A DNA stretch of 64,000 nucleotides. Origin: Bettongia penicillata ogilbyi. Lineage: Eukaryota > Chordata > Mammalia > Diprotodontia > Potoroidae. The notes under the pieces are model-generated. The model was not told the origin of the DNA. It saw only the letters and a program-made list of their open reading frames with translations, and ran no database searches. Shown piece by piece: positions 22,040 to 33,529 of the stretch. The stretch covers positions 2,212,704-2,276,703 of the forward strand of contig JAJHZJ010000336.1 in assembly GCA_023548195.1 (NCBI GenBank), written 5' to 3'. Every line of letters starts with the position of its first letter. Position 1 is the first letter of the stretch. The translations under genes were made by a program, and so were the position numbers.

Positions 22040-22870
22040 TACCAATCAATCAATAAAAGCATTTATTAAACACCAAATATTTACCCAGTACTGCGCTAAG
22101 ACATAAGGATCCAAAGACAAAAGTGGATGGCCCCTGTCCTTGAAAAAATCTAGACAAGGAAAATAGCTTATACCCAAATATATCCAAGATAATTTGGGGA
22201 AAGGGGAGGCACTGGAAATTAGAGAAATCAGGAAAGGCATCCTATAGAAGGGGGCACTTGAGCTGAACTTGATGGTAGAAGCAAGGAGGGAGGGCAAACC
22301 AGGTAGAGGGCACAGCCAAAGCAAAAATCCAAAGACAGAAGATGAAGTGCTATATGTATGAAGAATAATAATAAAGTCAGATTCCCTGGACCATAATGTT
22401 TCTGAAGAGGAATAATGTACAATAAGGTTAGAAAGACATGTTGGGGTCAGGCTGTGAAAGGCTTTAACAGTGAAGCAGAAAAGCTCATCTTTTATCTTAA
22501 GGGGATAAGAAATCATCGGAGTTTATTGAGTAGGAAGGTGACAAGGTCCGATCTGTGCTTCAAGAAAATCACTTTGAAAAAAAAAAGAAAATCACTTTGG
22601 AAACCAAGTGGAGAATGTACAAAACAAAGACCAGTCTATTACCAAAAATGCCTAACTGGGTCAGCTAGGTGGTGCAGTGGGTAGAGCATCGACCCTGGAG
22701 TCAGGAGGACCTAAGTTCAAATCCTGACACTGACTAGCTGTGTGGTCCTGGGCAAGTCACTCAACCCCATTGCCTCCCTGCCAAAAATACCAAGTCTATT
22801 GTAATGATCCAGGCAAGTGGTAATAGGTGCCTGAAGGAGGGTGGTGACCATGTGAGTGGAGGATGCATGC
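22040..22870 (-). mobile_element. L2 3' region, interrupted by a SINE
   Basis: The L2 antisense reads 'aaaagcatttattaaacacc', then 'gatggtagaagcaaggaggg', 'ggctgtgaaaggctttaaca', 'aaatcactttggaaac', and after the SINE at 22630-22795 resumes as 'ctattgtaatgatccaggca'. The 156-codon open frame at 22046-22516 (minus) is the relic of the L2 C-terminal coding part, not a host gene. Confidence 0.85.
22630..22795 (+). repeat. Short marsupial SINE inserted in L2
   Basis: 'gtcagctaggtggtgcagtg', 'gaccctggagtcaggagg', 'gggcaagtcactcaacccc', ending 'attgcctccctgcc'. The octamer 'agtctatt' flanks it at about 22624 and 22791, a probable target-site duplication. Confidence 0.9.
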
Positions 22871-23340
22871 CCACCTACCTACCCTTGGACTCTGACACTT
22901 CCCCAAGATCTATTGGGAGGCATCCAAGCTCCCTGACCTTCCCTCCATTCCCCCAGCACCACCACCAGTGAGAGCAGCCATGTGTACCCTAGAACACGGA
23001 GCTCCGGCAAGCTTTTAGAAGAGGAATGGGACCTGAGGGGAAATAGCCCATGGGACCATCATCTCTGTCAGCCCACAGCTCAGTCATTCTTTTTCCCTTT
23101 GCCCCCCTCCCCACTCCAGGTCCTCAGGAAAGTTCACCCACAGCTCAGCTATAAGTCTTTAATCCTGGGTCCTTGGTCACCTCATTAAGGTCTTTAGAGG
23201 CGGCTTATTTGTGTAGTTGGTCAGGACACCCCTTAGGTCTCTCTGATGAGCTGCAAGTTTTCTAAATGAGGTAGAGTGGTTGGAAACGATGTAAACTTCA
23301 TGGTCTGAAAGAAAGTAGTGTTATTTTTAATCCCTCTTTG
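22871..23340. other. Unique sequence
   Basis: No feature recognised; a weak CORE-SINE scrap may start near 23320. Confidence 0.4.
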
Positions 23341-23424
23341 TACAAATGAGGAACCAGGGAGACAGGTTAAATGAATTGTCCAAGGTTACTCAACCAGTAT
23401 CAGAAACAGTATTTGATATTTCCT

Positions 23425-23575
23425 TTTGTTTTTTTGGGTTTTTTTGAGTCAATCAGGGTTAAGTGACTTGCCCAGGATCACACAGTTAGTAAGTATCTGA
23501 AGCTGGATTTGAACTCAGGTCCTCCTAATTCCAGACCTGTTGCTCTATCCAATGTACTAACTAGCTGCCTTTCCA
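23425..23575 (-). repeat. Short marsupial SINE with poly-T (antisense poly-A) tail
   Basis: T-rich run 'ttttttgggtttttttgag', then 'gttaagtgacttgcccagg', 'gatttgaactcaggtcctcc', and the head complement 'ctctatccaatgtactaact'. Unassigned sequence follows to 24220. Confidence 0.9.
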
Positions 23576-24229
23576 AGTGACTGTTAAAAAAGCAAGACTC
23601 GATTGTGTGTTTCTAAGGACTCAGGGCAGGCAAGGCATACAGCTTTGGAGAGCTGATCTCAGGAGAAAAGAACCAGCTACTAGGGAGATCTTGGCTCTTG
23701 ATAAAGAGTGTCTTTTCCTAGAGGGCAGTGAAGGCTGAGAGTTTTCTCTCTTGGCCCTCCCTCCCTTGGCAGACCTCACTCCCAGCAAAAAGTAGGCCCA
23801 GCAGAGGCAGGGAGAGCAAGAGGAGGGCACCGTGAGTTTAGAAGGGACATTCTCTAGGAGGGTGATTCTCTGCTAGCAACCTCTGCCTATGTGAATGCTC
23901 TTTCCAATGACCTTGCATTTCAGGGTTATGGGAGAAATGCTGTGTCCTTTTACTATTCTTACTGTGCTATTACAACAAATGCCTTTTTTTGGAACTGTAT
24001 CCTCTGACTTACTATTAAAGGCATGTGTATCACTTGGGGCTTGTAGAGCATAATTTTTGGAGTTTTGCCCCTCAGAGTACCTTGTATTTGAGGTAGTAAT
24101 CCCCCTAGAAGCTCCCCGGTACACATGAGTTGATGGGGGAGACAGCTTGATAGACAAGGAAATCTTACTAATCCTTAGGATCCTGAGTTTGTCTCTTTGG
24201 AAAAATGTCTTTTCTAATTATATATAGAA

Positions 24230-24580
24230 ACAGATAGATAGATAAATATATAGATGATAGATAGAGGTATAGATAGAGGTATGGATATAGGTTTATATCT
24301 ATTTGTCTATAGATATATAGATAGATGTAGGCCTTTATCTATATACCTGCCTAGAACTATATCTGTAGATAGATATAAAATATATAAATATTAAAGAGAT
24401 TTAATAGATATATACTATATAAATATAGCTATAGATTAATATATAGATATAGGTATAGATAGAAGGCTATATATATCTACCTATATATCTATACTTATAT
24501 CTAAATGATATAACTAGATATATCCATACCCATATCTATCTATCCATCTATCTATCTATCTATCTATCCATCTATATCTA
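24230..24580. repeat. GATA-to-TATC polarity-switching simple repeat
   Basis: The left half is GATA/TAGA-rich, the centre is AT-rich, and the right half is TATC/CTAT-rich. The whole is therefore a loose inverted repeat of about 350 bases. A further (CTAT) run at 24833-24852 lies beyond the SINE. Confidence 0.9.
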
Positions 24581-24826
24581 GGAGACAGCTGGGTAGCTCA
24601 GTAGATGGAGTGCTGGAGTCAGGAAGACCTGAGTTCACATCCAGCCTCAAGACACTTACTAGCTATGGGACCCTGGGCAAGTCACTTAACCTCTGTTCAC
24701 CTTAATTCCATGGGAGATGGAAATGGCAAACCACTCCAGTATCTTTATCAAGAAAACCCATCGATGGCACTGGCGTGCTATGGTCTGTGGGTCATGAAGA
24801 CTCAGATATGACTGAACAATAGCATA
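24581..24826 (+). repeat. WSINE/MAR-type SINE inside the TATC tract
   Basis: 'acagctgggtagctcagtag', 'ggagtcaggaagacctgagt', 'accctgggcaagtcactt', 'gaaatggcaaaccactcc'. CTAT repeats flank it on both sides. Confidence 0.92.
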
Positions 24827-25109
24827 CATGTATCATCTATCTATCTATCTATGCCTATATTCGTCCACCCTGTGTGAGCTCGTCATTCTCAGAGTTGCCA
24901 TTGTGGTTGAAGCTCTCTCTTTCTTTTCCTGATCTGTTGCCACAGCCTCCAAACTGGCACCCCTGCCTCCAGGCAATTTTATGGTCTCTTGATATCACTG
25001 CATTTTCATATAAATTGATCCATATGAAATGAATAATGTAACATATTTTTATTTCAAAGTTAAAGGTTAATCTTAAGCAAGGTTCACCATAATTTTACCA
25101 GAACATAAA

Positions 25110-25345
25110 TATACAAAAACAAAAATGACCAACATCAGGCATCTGAAACACGACATATCCAAAACAAAATTCGTTATCTTTCTCCCCTTTCCCATAAGTC
25201 TCTTTTACCATTGAAGGTATCACCATCCTTTCAGTCAACTGGGTTTAAAACTCCATCCTTGTTGTCCTTGACTCCTCATTCTCCCATTCCATATCCACTC
25301 AGTTGCTAAATCTTGTCCTTTCCACTTCCACAGCTTTTCTCACAA
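25110..25345 (+). mobile_element. L2 fragment, coding 3' part
   Basis: 'gacatatccaaaacaaaatt', 'ttaccattgaaggtatcacc', 'gttgtccttgactcctcatt' and 'gttgctaaatcttgtc' are sense-strand L2. Confidence 0.85.
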
Positions 25346-25349
25346 CCTT

Positions 25350-26370
25350 CCCTTTTTTTCTCTCATCTCAGGGCCTGGGACAGGAACCCAAGATGGAGAC
25401 AGGTTAAATGACTTCCCCAGTTGTGAAACGACGGAAAGGATGGCATTGTCCTAACACTGACTCAGGTTTGCCAAGTGCACTCACATGGGCAGAAACTTGG
25501 ACATGACCTTCAAAAGGGGACAATTTGGGAAATTTGGTGAGAGAGAAGACCTATGGGGAGTAAAGGAGGCTACACACAGAGACTTAATTCCCTGGAGATT
25601 AGGGTTTGTGTATCCATTTAGTTCCACTAAAGAAAGTGAATAGGACCAGGGAAGCCATGTTCATCAAGGACCTGGCCAGATGGAGATCAACTCAGAGACA
25701 AAGACTGATGTGGAATCAAAGACACCAAAGGAAAGAAGGAACAGTCATCAAACTGGAAGGAGGAGAAAGATTGGGGTGACAGGGAACCACAAATTGGAGG
25801 AACAACTCAGAACCGTCCCTTTGAGAATACTAAGAATCATGCGGTATAACTCTCCAGATCCCTGTGGACAGTGGGACCTAGCAGAAGACAAGGTTGCTAT
25901 ATTCTCTATCGATAACTTTCTCCTTGTGTTGAGGGACACCCAGAATAGTGTTGGAAATTTGAAGGATTATATAAATCCTTAGTTCCTTTTTCTTTTGGAT
26001 TCCCCTCCCTTCCCCCACCTCCAGAGTGGTGCTATAAGACCTCAAAGATCTGGGAAAGATGGAGAGTCATTGAAGACAGTAAGAGAGTTATACTGAAAGT
26101 TTATGGTTCAGATATGAGTCCTTTGGGGTTCTGTGTGCGTGTGTGTGTGTGTGTGTGTGTAGATCTAGGTATACACCAGGTTCTGCTACTCCCACAGGAA
26201 ACTCTCTTTGGGGACATGAAACACAGAGATTTGTGGAAGAAACCTCCTGAATTCATTACATAGGAGGTCAGAGCTTCAACAATGGCTCATGGGTTACAAA
26301 ATCCATGTGAGTAAAGTAAATTTTCAATTTTTGTTTTCCTCATTATATAATGGTTTCATATGAGACATCT
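25350..26370. other. Unique sequence with a 100-codon open frame
   Basis: The plus-strand frame at 25680-25982 begins MEINSETKTDVESK and is hydrophilic at first, then less so. There is no recognisable domain and no clear acceptor upstream. A (GT)n run lies at 26136-26160. Confidence 0.35.
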
Positions 26371-26374
26371 TGAA

Positions 26375-26615
26375 GATTATAGACTCTTGTGTCACAGACT
26401 CCTCTGGAAATCTGGTGAACCCCTTCTCAATATAATGGTTTGCCACCTACTTCATTTTGAAAGAAAGTGCTAAATTTCAATTAGAGGTTAGTAAAAATAA
26501 AGATATAATTTTGTTTTCTCATCCAAGTTTCCAGACCCCCCTTGGAAACTATCCATGAACTTCTTCAGGGTCTTTGGCCCCCAAGTGAAGAATCTCTGAG
26601 AAAAACTGTAAATTC
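26375..26615. mobile_element. hAT remnant
   Basis: 'gacttcctc'-like end words, then 'aatctggtgaaccccttctc', an AT-rich interior ('aatttcaattagaggttagt'), and 'gaatctctgag' at the far side. It is a paralogue of the element at 59578-59810. Confidence 0.6.
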
Positions 26616-26619
26616 CATG

Positions 26620-26705
26620 AGATTAGGGGCCATATCTTATCCATCTTCATCTGTCCCCCCTCCCCATGCCTAGACAGAAGGTTCTACACATAGCATGTAC
26701 TTAAA
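26620..26705 (+). mobile_element. L2 3' end fragment
   Basis: 'gagattaggggccatatctt' and 'atagcatgtacttaaattga' resemble a diverged L2 terminus. Confidence 0.55.
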
Positions 26706-26764
26706 TTGAGTCAAATTACATTGATAATGAGACCTCTATTCAACCCAGGGCTGGGCACAAAGTG

Positions 26765-27835
26765 GGCATTTACAGAATCACCATCAGAGTTGGAAGGGAA
26801 CCCAGAAGCCAGCTACAACCTATAGCAACCCAGAATCTCACCTTTTCCATCCTCAACAATTATTAATCCAGCCTCTACTAGAAAAGTCTTAGGGAGGAGG
26901 AATTCACTGCCTTCCAAGAAAAAACATTCAACTTCTTGACATCTCTGAATGTCAGAAAGTTTTCTTTATATTGAGTCAAAACTTCCTGTTCTGCCCATTT
27001 CTCCTTGTTTTGACCTCTTAGACCAAACAGAACAAATGTAATCCTTGATATATCTTCAAATATTTCAAGAGAGTTTTCTGTAAAAGCAAGCTACCTACCC
27101 TACCTACAGAGGAGGGGCTGCTATCACAGGTTCTTAGATCTGCTTTTCTCAAAGGAAAGATAACTTTTGAGGGGTCAACAATCACTTTAATCAAGCCCAT
27201 TGATCATTCACTTAGTTCAGAGGGAAAAGTCAGCACCCTGAACTTCAGAGAAAATACAGAGAAATAAAGATCAACAGACAGTGGACACAATTCATACATG
27301 CATGTATCACAGATCAACAGACAGATAACTGTCTGACCATATATACATAGTTACCAGAGAGAGAAGCACCAACATCTGGGTTTTCAAAGGGAGGGGAGGT
27401 GCTTTAGCAGCAGTTTTCTAGACTAAACCCCAGTTCATTCAAACAATCCACATATGGCTTGATACTCTTTGTGAAAAGATGATGGTGCCCTCAATGGTAA
27501 AAAGGAATTTATGAAAGAAAAATAGGTTTTGGGGAAAACATAATGAGTTTAGTTTGGGACATGTGTTTCAGATGCCTATAGGACATTTAGTTTGAAATGT
27601 CCACCCTCCTCTGAATATTTTCCAGTTTGCAAATGTCTTTCCTGAAATGTGAAGTCCAGAACTGAACTCAACACTCTATAGGCCACAAGGGCAGTGTAGC
27701 AGGACTTCCACCTGCCTCATTATGTAATCTAAAATCACCTTTTCTTTTTTCAGTTACTGTGGCACACTATTTGGTTCATATGGATCTTGCAGTCTACTGA
27801 AACCCCCAGATTATTTCCATGGTTAATTTAAGAAT
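26765..27835 (-). mobile_element. CR1/L3 LINE, 3' end, split by an L2 fragment
   Basis: The minus strand at 26765 reads 'ccaactctgatggtgattc', the 3' terminus of CR1-type LINEs. Going up, 'cagcctctactagaaaagtc', 'agaccaaacagaacaaatgt', 'tcaaatatttcaaga' (to about 27080), then after the interruption 'cctcctctgaatattttcca', 'gtccagaactgaactcaaca' and 'tcttgcagtctactgaaacc' (27602-27835) follow the family order. Confidence 0.82.
27400..27602 (-). mobile_element. L2 fragment between CR1/L3 halves
   Basis: 'gatggtgccctcaatggtaa', 'gttttggggaaaacataatg' and 'gatgcctataggacattta' are antisense L2. Confidence 0.75.
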
Positions 27836-28620
27836 TATCTACTGAGCACCTGCCATATGCCCAGTCCAAAAGGGAAAGATGCAGGCCTCCCATTCAGGAA
27901 TGTATGAGTCATCTGGGGAGAAAACACAGGTGAAAAAGAGGACAAATTCCAGACAAAATTTGCTAAGGGCCCAATGAGCAATGCAGATTAAAATGATGTA
28001 AGTTGTAAGAAAGGAGTCATCATCAGTGTGGGCTAGAATGGACCAGCAGCAAATCAGTCATATGGAGGGGAACACTTTGAGCTGGGCCTGGAGGGATGGG
28101 GTGGGTCATATTTAGACAAGCAAATAGCAAAAGCAAGGTTACAGAAATAGGAAAGTACATGATGCATCTATAGGATACTGAAGAAATTAACCTGGCTGGA
28201 ATGAAGGGTATGGATGTGTGTATATACATATATATTTTACACACACACATATGTACACACATATACACATGTGTATATGTATACATATATCAATATATCC
28301 ATCCATATGTGTGTCTACACACCATCAATAGAACTTTGTCCAGTCTGTCACTTGGAGGTCCCACTTACTTCCCAAGGGCCAGTGTATGAATTGCTTACAG
28401 CCTCTGCAACCCATATACACACACATATGTATACATACACCTACATCTACATTTACATGTATATGTAAAAGGAAGTAAAACTGGAAAGGCAGATTAGGCC
28501 AGACTGTGGAGGTCCTCAAATGCAAAGATTAGGGGTTTGAATAATAATAGTGATGGTGAAATGAAAGATAAAGCTACAGAGATCTGAAAACAAATCTGCC
28601 TTACCCCTACCCCAATCTTC
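27836..28620 (-). mobile_element. L2 fragment split by a microsatellite
   Basis: 'gagcacctgccatatgccca' and 'ctttgagctgggcctggagg' with 'tagcaaaagcaaggtta' (27836-28200), then 'ctgtggaggtcctcaaatgc' after the repeat (28480-28620). Confidence 0.7.
28210..28465. repeat. CA/TA/TG compound microsatellite with perfect palindrome
   Basis: Alternating purine-pyrimidine units; 28259-28280 is a perfect 22-base palindrome centred on 'acatgt'-like sequence. About 80 bases of non-repeat sequence divide it (28322-28410). Confidence 0.85.
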
Positions 28621-28959
28621 CATTTTTCCTCTATCTTGTTGAATGGGTTGCAGAGGCTGAGACCAATCCACCCAATGGCCCTTGGCAAACAAGCTGTGCC
28701 TCTACCCCAAAAGAACAGTTGTATACAGTTGGCCTGCTAATTAAATATTAACATAGTTGCACCTGGGGTGTGCACCTGCACAGGACCATAGCTGCTTGCT
28801 TATCTGCCTCCTCTGCCCTTCTCCTTGCACAGTCTCCAGGATGATACCACCCTTGCATGTGCTCAGGTACTCTCTGAGTCTCTGCTTTTTCTCTCATTCT
28901 ATCTTCCCATGTCTCTTTTTTCCCCCCTATATCTCTGTATATACCTGTCTTTATTTTTG

Positions 28960-29127
28960 TTTCTCAGATGCTCTTTCACTATCTTTCTCACTCCCATACT
29001 ATCTCTTCATTTCCCTATTACTCATGTTCTCTCTCTCTGTCTCTCTCTCTGTCTCTCTCTCTGTCTCTTTCTCTCTGTCTCTCTCTATCTCTCTCTGTCT
29101 CTGTGTCTCTGTCTCTCTCTCTCTGTC

Positions 29128-29166
<39 letters not shown>

Positions 29167-29172
29167 GTCTCA
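28960..29172 (+). repeat. (TC)n/(TCTG)n pyrimidine-rich tract
   Basis: Pyrimidine-rich sequence from about 28890, with regular TCTC/TCTG units from 29026 to 29170. Poly-Ser/Leu frames here are not coding. Confidence 0.92.
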
Positions 29173-29239
29173 TTTTGGGGAGACAATGATTTTAACTACC
29201 TTATTTCCACATACTCCATTAGTTGAGGGATGACTCAAT

Positions 29240-31595
29240 AGCTGGTTTAAATTCCTTAACCTCAGGACTGAGGTCAGTAGAACCAGACCTGGGTCAAGGC
29301 AGACTGGCAGAACTAGCATCTAAGGGACAACTGGGTCTGCTCTGCTGATCCAGATCATGTTGCAGAGATGTATCTAATTCTCTCTCCCCACTGGCAGGTG
29401 GGATGGCAGGATACTCCACTTCAAGAAACAAAAGAAAGGTTCTGCCCCTCCAGTGCCTGAATTCACAGTTGGAATTATAAGCAGTCCAAGGTGAATTAGA
29501 GCACTAAGCATCCTCTTAAGAGTGGATGTAGGTAGCAGAGTAAAAGCAGGGACTTGCTTGAGCTCTCCTACAAGCCCCTCCAAATACCTGTAAAAAAATA
29601 ACTCTAAACAAAGAGTAATAGAACCCACAAAATGACAGAGTGAAATAAATTTCCGACCCAAGACAACCTGGAAGGTTGACAGGAAAGATCTGTTGCACCA
29701 GTCAGAGAGAGGAATGCATTCCAGGGCAAAACACACCAGCATAGACTGGACCCCAACAAACCTGAAGCAGGCCTCAGTGGGACTGAATCACTGGCAGCTC
29801 TGGTGGTTTCCAGATTTCTCAACCACAAAGACCAAAGACAACTTAGAACGTCAGTAGGAAAGGTCTGTGAGACCTGGGTGAAAGAGGAACATGGTCAGAT
29901 CCCAGTCCAGGGTGGTGGCAGTGGTGGCAGTGGAGGTGGTGGTAGCAGTGGCTGCTTTCAAAGCTCTTGGCCCACAGACCAAGGAGGGATCCAACAGCTG
30001 ATCAGACAGAAATTGCAGCAATCTCTTTGCTGGTACCTAGGCTGGATTTTCTTACTTTGCCTGTGCTTCTATCTGGGTCACAGTTCTGGGTGGTGGTCAT
30101 GGGGCAAGGAGTAGCATTGATGTGACAGAGCTTATGGTGGTGGAGGAGAGGGAATCTTCACAGTTTGAAGGCACAAAAGAGCGCTTGTGGTCACTCAGGA
30201 GCACAGGCCAGGAGAGGACAAAACATCTGTCCTCTGATTATACCATCTTGGAAGAACTGAAAATTTATAGGTCTTTACAAGTATCTCTGAAAACAGCTGC
30301 ACAAAACCCCTGAAGATTGGGATAGTACACCCTCCACACTGGAAGCAGAGTACCTACCTTAACAAATTTTAAAAAATCATATAATGGGTTGGGAAAATAA
30401 GCAAACATTGGGAAAAAACTCAGACTATAGAATCTTACTTTGGTGACAAAGAAGATCAAAGCATGCAACCAGAGGAAGATAGCAAAGTCAAAGCTCCTAC
30501 ATCCAAAGCCTCCAAGAAAAATATGAATTGGTCTCAGGCCACAGAAGCACTCAAAAAGGATTTTGAAACTCAGGTAAGAGAAGTAGAGGAAAAACTGGGA
30601 AGAGAAATGAGAGTGATGCAAGAAAATCACAAAAAACAAGTCAACAGTGTGCTAAAGGAGACAAAAAATACTAAAGAAAGTAACACCTTTAAAAATAGAC
30701 TAACGCAAATGGCAAAAGAGATCCAATGGAGAGAAGAATGCCTTAAGAAGCAGAATTGGCCAGATGAAAAAGGAGGTCCTGAAGCTCACTGAAGAAAATA
30801 ATTCCTTAAAAATTAGAATGGAGCAAATAGAAGGTAATAGCTGTATAAGAAATCAAGAAATTGTAAAACAAAACAAAAGAATGAAAAAATAGAAGACAAC
30901 TCAAATATCTCACTGGAAAAAGAACAGACCTAGAAAATAGATCCAGGAGAGAGAATTTAAAAATTATTGAACTACCTGAAAGCCATGATCAAACAAAAAA
31001 GCCTAGACATCATCTTCCAAGAAATCATCAAGGAAAACTACCCTGATATTCTAGAACCAGAGGGTAAAATAGAAATGGAAAGAATTCGATGATCATCTCC
31101 TGAAAGACATCCCAAAAGGAAAACTCCTAGGAATACTGTAGTCAAATTTCAGAGTTCCCAGGTCAAGAATATTGCAAGCAGCCAGAAAGAAACAATTCAA
31201 ATATTACAGAAACACAATCAAGATAGTGCAAAATTTAACACCTTCTAGTTTATGGAATTAGAGTACTTGAAATTTGATATTCCAGATGTCAAAGGAGGTA
31301 GGATTAAAACCAAGAATCACCTACCCAGCAAAACAGAGTATAATCCTGCAGAGGAAAAAATGGATATTCAATAAAGTAGAGGACTTTCAAAAATTCTTGA
31401 TGAAAAGTCCAGAGATGAAGAGAAATTTTGACTTTCATATACAAAGACTCAAAAGAAGCATGGAAAGGTTGACAGGAAAGAGAAATCATAAGGGACTTAT
31501 TAAAGTTGAATTGTTTGCATTCCTACATGGAAGGATGATATTTGTAACTCATGAGACCTTTCTCAGTATTAGGGCAGTTGGAAGGAATACATATG

Positions 31596-31640
<45 letters not shown>

Positions 31641-32470
31641 CCAGATGGCACAGGGTGAGTTCAATATGAAGGGATGGTATATAAAAAATAAAATCAATGA
31701 GTGAATGTACTAGGAGAAGGAGAAAGGGAGAGGTAGAATGGGGTAAATTATCTCACAAAAAAGAGGCAAGAAAAAGTTTTTAAAGTAGAGAGGAAGAAGA
31801 GGAAGGTGAGAGGGAATGAGTGAACCTTACTCTCATCAGATTTGGCTTAAGGAGGGAATAACACACTCAACTGGGTATGGAAATATATCTTACACCATAG
31901 GGAAAATAGGGGGAAGGGGATAAGAGAGGGGGGAATGATAGAAGAGAGGGCAAATTGGGGGAGGGGGTAATCAGAAACAAACACTTTTGAGGAAGGACAG
32001 GGTCAAAGGAAGAAATAGAATAAATGGGAGGTGGGATAGAATGGAGGGAAATATAGTTAGTCTTTCACAATATAACTATTATGGAAGTGTTTTGCATGAC
32101 TACACATGTATAACCTATATCAATAAGAGTGGGTGGGTGAGGAAGGAGGAAGGGAGAGAATTTGGAACTCAAAGTTTTAAAAATGAATGTTAAAAATTGT
32201 TTTTACATTCAACTGGGAAATAAGATATACAGGCAATGGGGCAAAGAAATTTAGCTTGCCCTACAGAAGAATAAAAGGGAAAGGGATAAGGGGGGGTGCT
32301 GTGATAGAAGGGAGGGTAGTTTAGGGGAAGGGGTAATCAGAATGCACGCCATCTTGGGGTGTGGGAGGGATGGGGAGAAAATTTGGAACTCAAAATCTTG
32401 TGGAAGTGAATGTTGAAAACTAAAAATAAATTAATTAATAAAAAGATTTACAACTTCCTAAAGAAAAAAA
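29240..32470 (+). mobile_element. HAL1-type half-L1 retrotransposon (ORF1 only), nearly full length
   Basis: A 5' leader of about 1.2 kb is followed by an ORF1 that starts at 30463 and degenerates by about 31530, then a G/A-rich 3' UTR ('ggaggaagggagagaatttg', 'cttgtggaagtgaatgttga') and an A-rich end ('aaaataaattaattaataaa'). No ORF2 endonuclease or reverse transcriptase region lies between ORF1 and the 3' UTR, which is the defining layout of HAL1 elements mobilised by L1 in trans. A CA tract (31599-31640) lies in the 3' part. The left boundary is uncertain by about 100 bases. Confidence 0.78.
30463..30792 (+). pseudogene. HAL1/L1 ORF1p relic, N-terminal coiled-coil part
   Basis: The frame opens MQPEEDSKVKAPTSK and runs 109 codons of Lys/Glu-rich, heptad-like sequence, as expected for the trimerising coiled coil of L1 ORF1 RNA-binding proteins. 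A frameshift near 30755 ends it; the continuing homology in the +1 frame reads on as 'VLKLTEENNSLKIRMEQIEG'. Further stops break the RRM and C-terminal parts (to about 31530), one piece of which survives as a 131-codon frame at 31274-31669. It cannot make a functional protein. Confidence 0.8.
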
Positions 32471-32519
32471 AAATAAGTAAGTCATTGATGGCCTTCAGGA
32501 GGGGAGTCATTTCTCAAAA

Positions 32520-32820
32520 GGGCCAGCTAGGTGGTGCAGTTTATAGAGTACCAGTGCAGGAGTCAGGAGGATCTGAGTTCAAACCTCATCTCAGACGCTT
32601 CACACTCACTAGCTGTGTGACCTTGGGCAAGTCACTTAACCTCAACTGCCTCATCCTGGGTCATCTCCAGTCATCCTGATGAATATCTGGTCACTGGATT
32701 CAGATGATCTTGGAAGAGAAGTGAGGCTGGTGACCTGCACAGCCCTCCCTCACTCAAAACAAAGTCAAGTGCAAGTCATGTCATTATTTCTCTGATGGTA
32801 TGGTCTTTTTCAGCAATGCA
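32520..32820 (+). repeat. Long-tailed marsupial SINE
   Basis: tRNA-like head 'ccagctaggtggtgcag', core 'gctgtgtgaccttgggcaag', then a distinctive tail 'gtcatcctgatgaatatctg', 'gtgaggctggtgacctgcac', 'aagtgcaagtcatgtcatta'. The same family occurs antisense at 50383-50704. Confidence 0.92.
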
Positions 32821-32869
32821 GGATGAACACATTTCTCAAAAATCACTGTCATTAAATAAAGGTTTACTG

Positions 32870-33040
32870 GTACCAAAAAAATCACTTGTTGAAAAAAAAT
32901 GTGTTTAGTGCATAGGATTTAAAGTGGATACCATTTGTATTTTTAAATTATTGTAATGCTAAGACACATATGCTGTGTCATTTTTCAAAAAATATTTTTT
33001 TAAAAGTTCATAAACCCCAGATTAAGAATTCTTCCCTGAT
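32870..33040 (-). mobile_element. hAT remnant
   Basis: AT-rich interior then 'aaagttcataaaccccagat' and 'taagaattctt', the complement of the terminal 'ggttcttaa' motif. Unique sequence follows to 33525. Confidence 0.55.
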
Positions 33041-33529
33041 ATGAGTTGGATATTCCAAGAAAAACAACAAAAAGGAATCTTGTTTGTTTAATTAAAATCA
33101 TAGAAATTAAGAGAAAGAGAGAGTGTGTGTATCCCTGTGACAATGAGTCTTCTGTACATTGACCCATGGTCCTTTCCCAGTCTTTGATGCCCAGTGGAAC
33201 AACCTCCACAAGACCACTCCTTCCAGATCCCCTAGTCTTCCCCACCAATCCCCTTGAAGTCAAAGGTCAGAACCTGTAGGAACTCTTCTGTTTTGGACCT
33301 GTCCTTCCCACACACCCCAAACAGACACAAATAACTTTTTTTGGCTTGGTGAAAGAATTTATAGTACCAATTTATAGTTCCAATACCAAAATCTGAGTTT
33401 CACCCTTTAGCAACAGGGCATTGACTCCTCACTCCTTCCCCCAGGCTCCTCTTTTAAAAGGTAAACTACCCCTTTAGGAGAGGATACTTCTCAGAGGCTT
33501 TATCAGAAGCTCTGAAGGAGTTGAAAAAC

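Noticed and set aside
22046..22516. 156-codon minus-strand frame with hydrophobic stretches
   Set aside because: It is the antisense reading of the window strand over an L2 3' region, so a transposon relic and not a membrane protein gene.
25680..25982. 100-codon frame considered as an endogenous retrovirus fragment
   Set aside because: I saw no terminal repeats, primer-binding site or recognisable retroviral motif around it.
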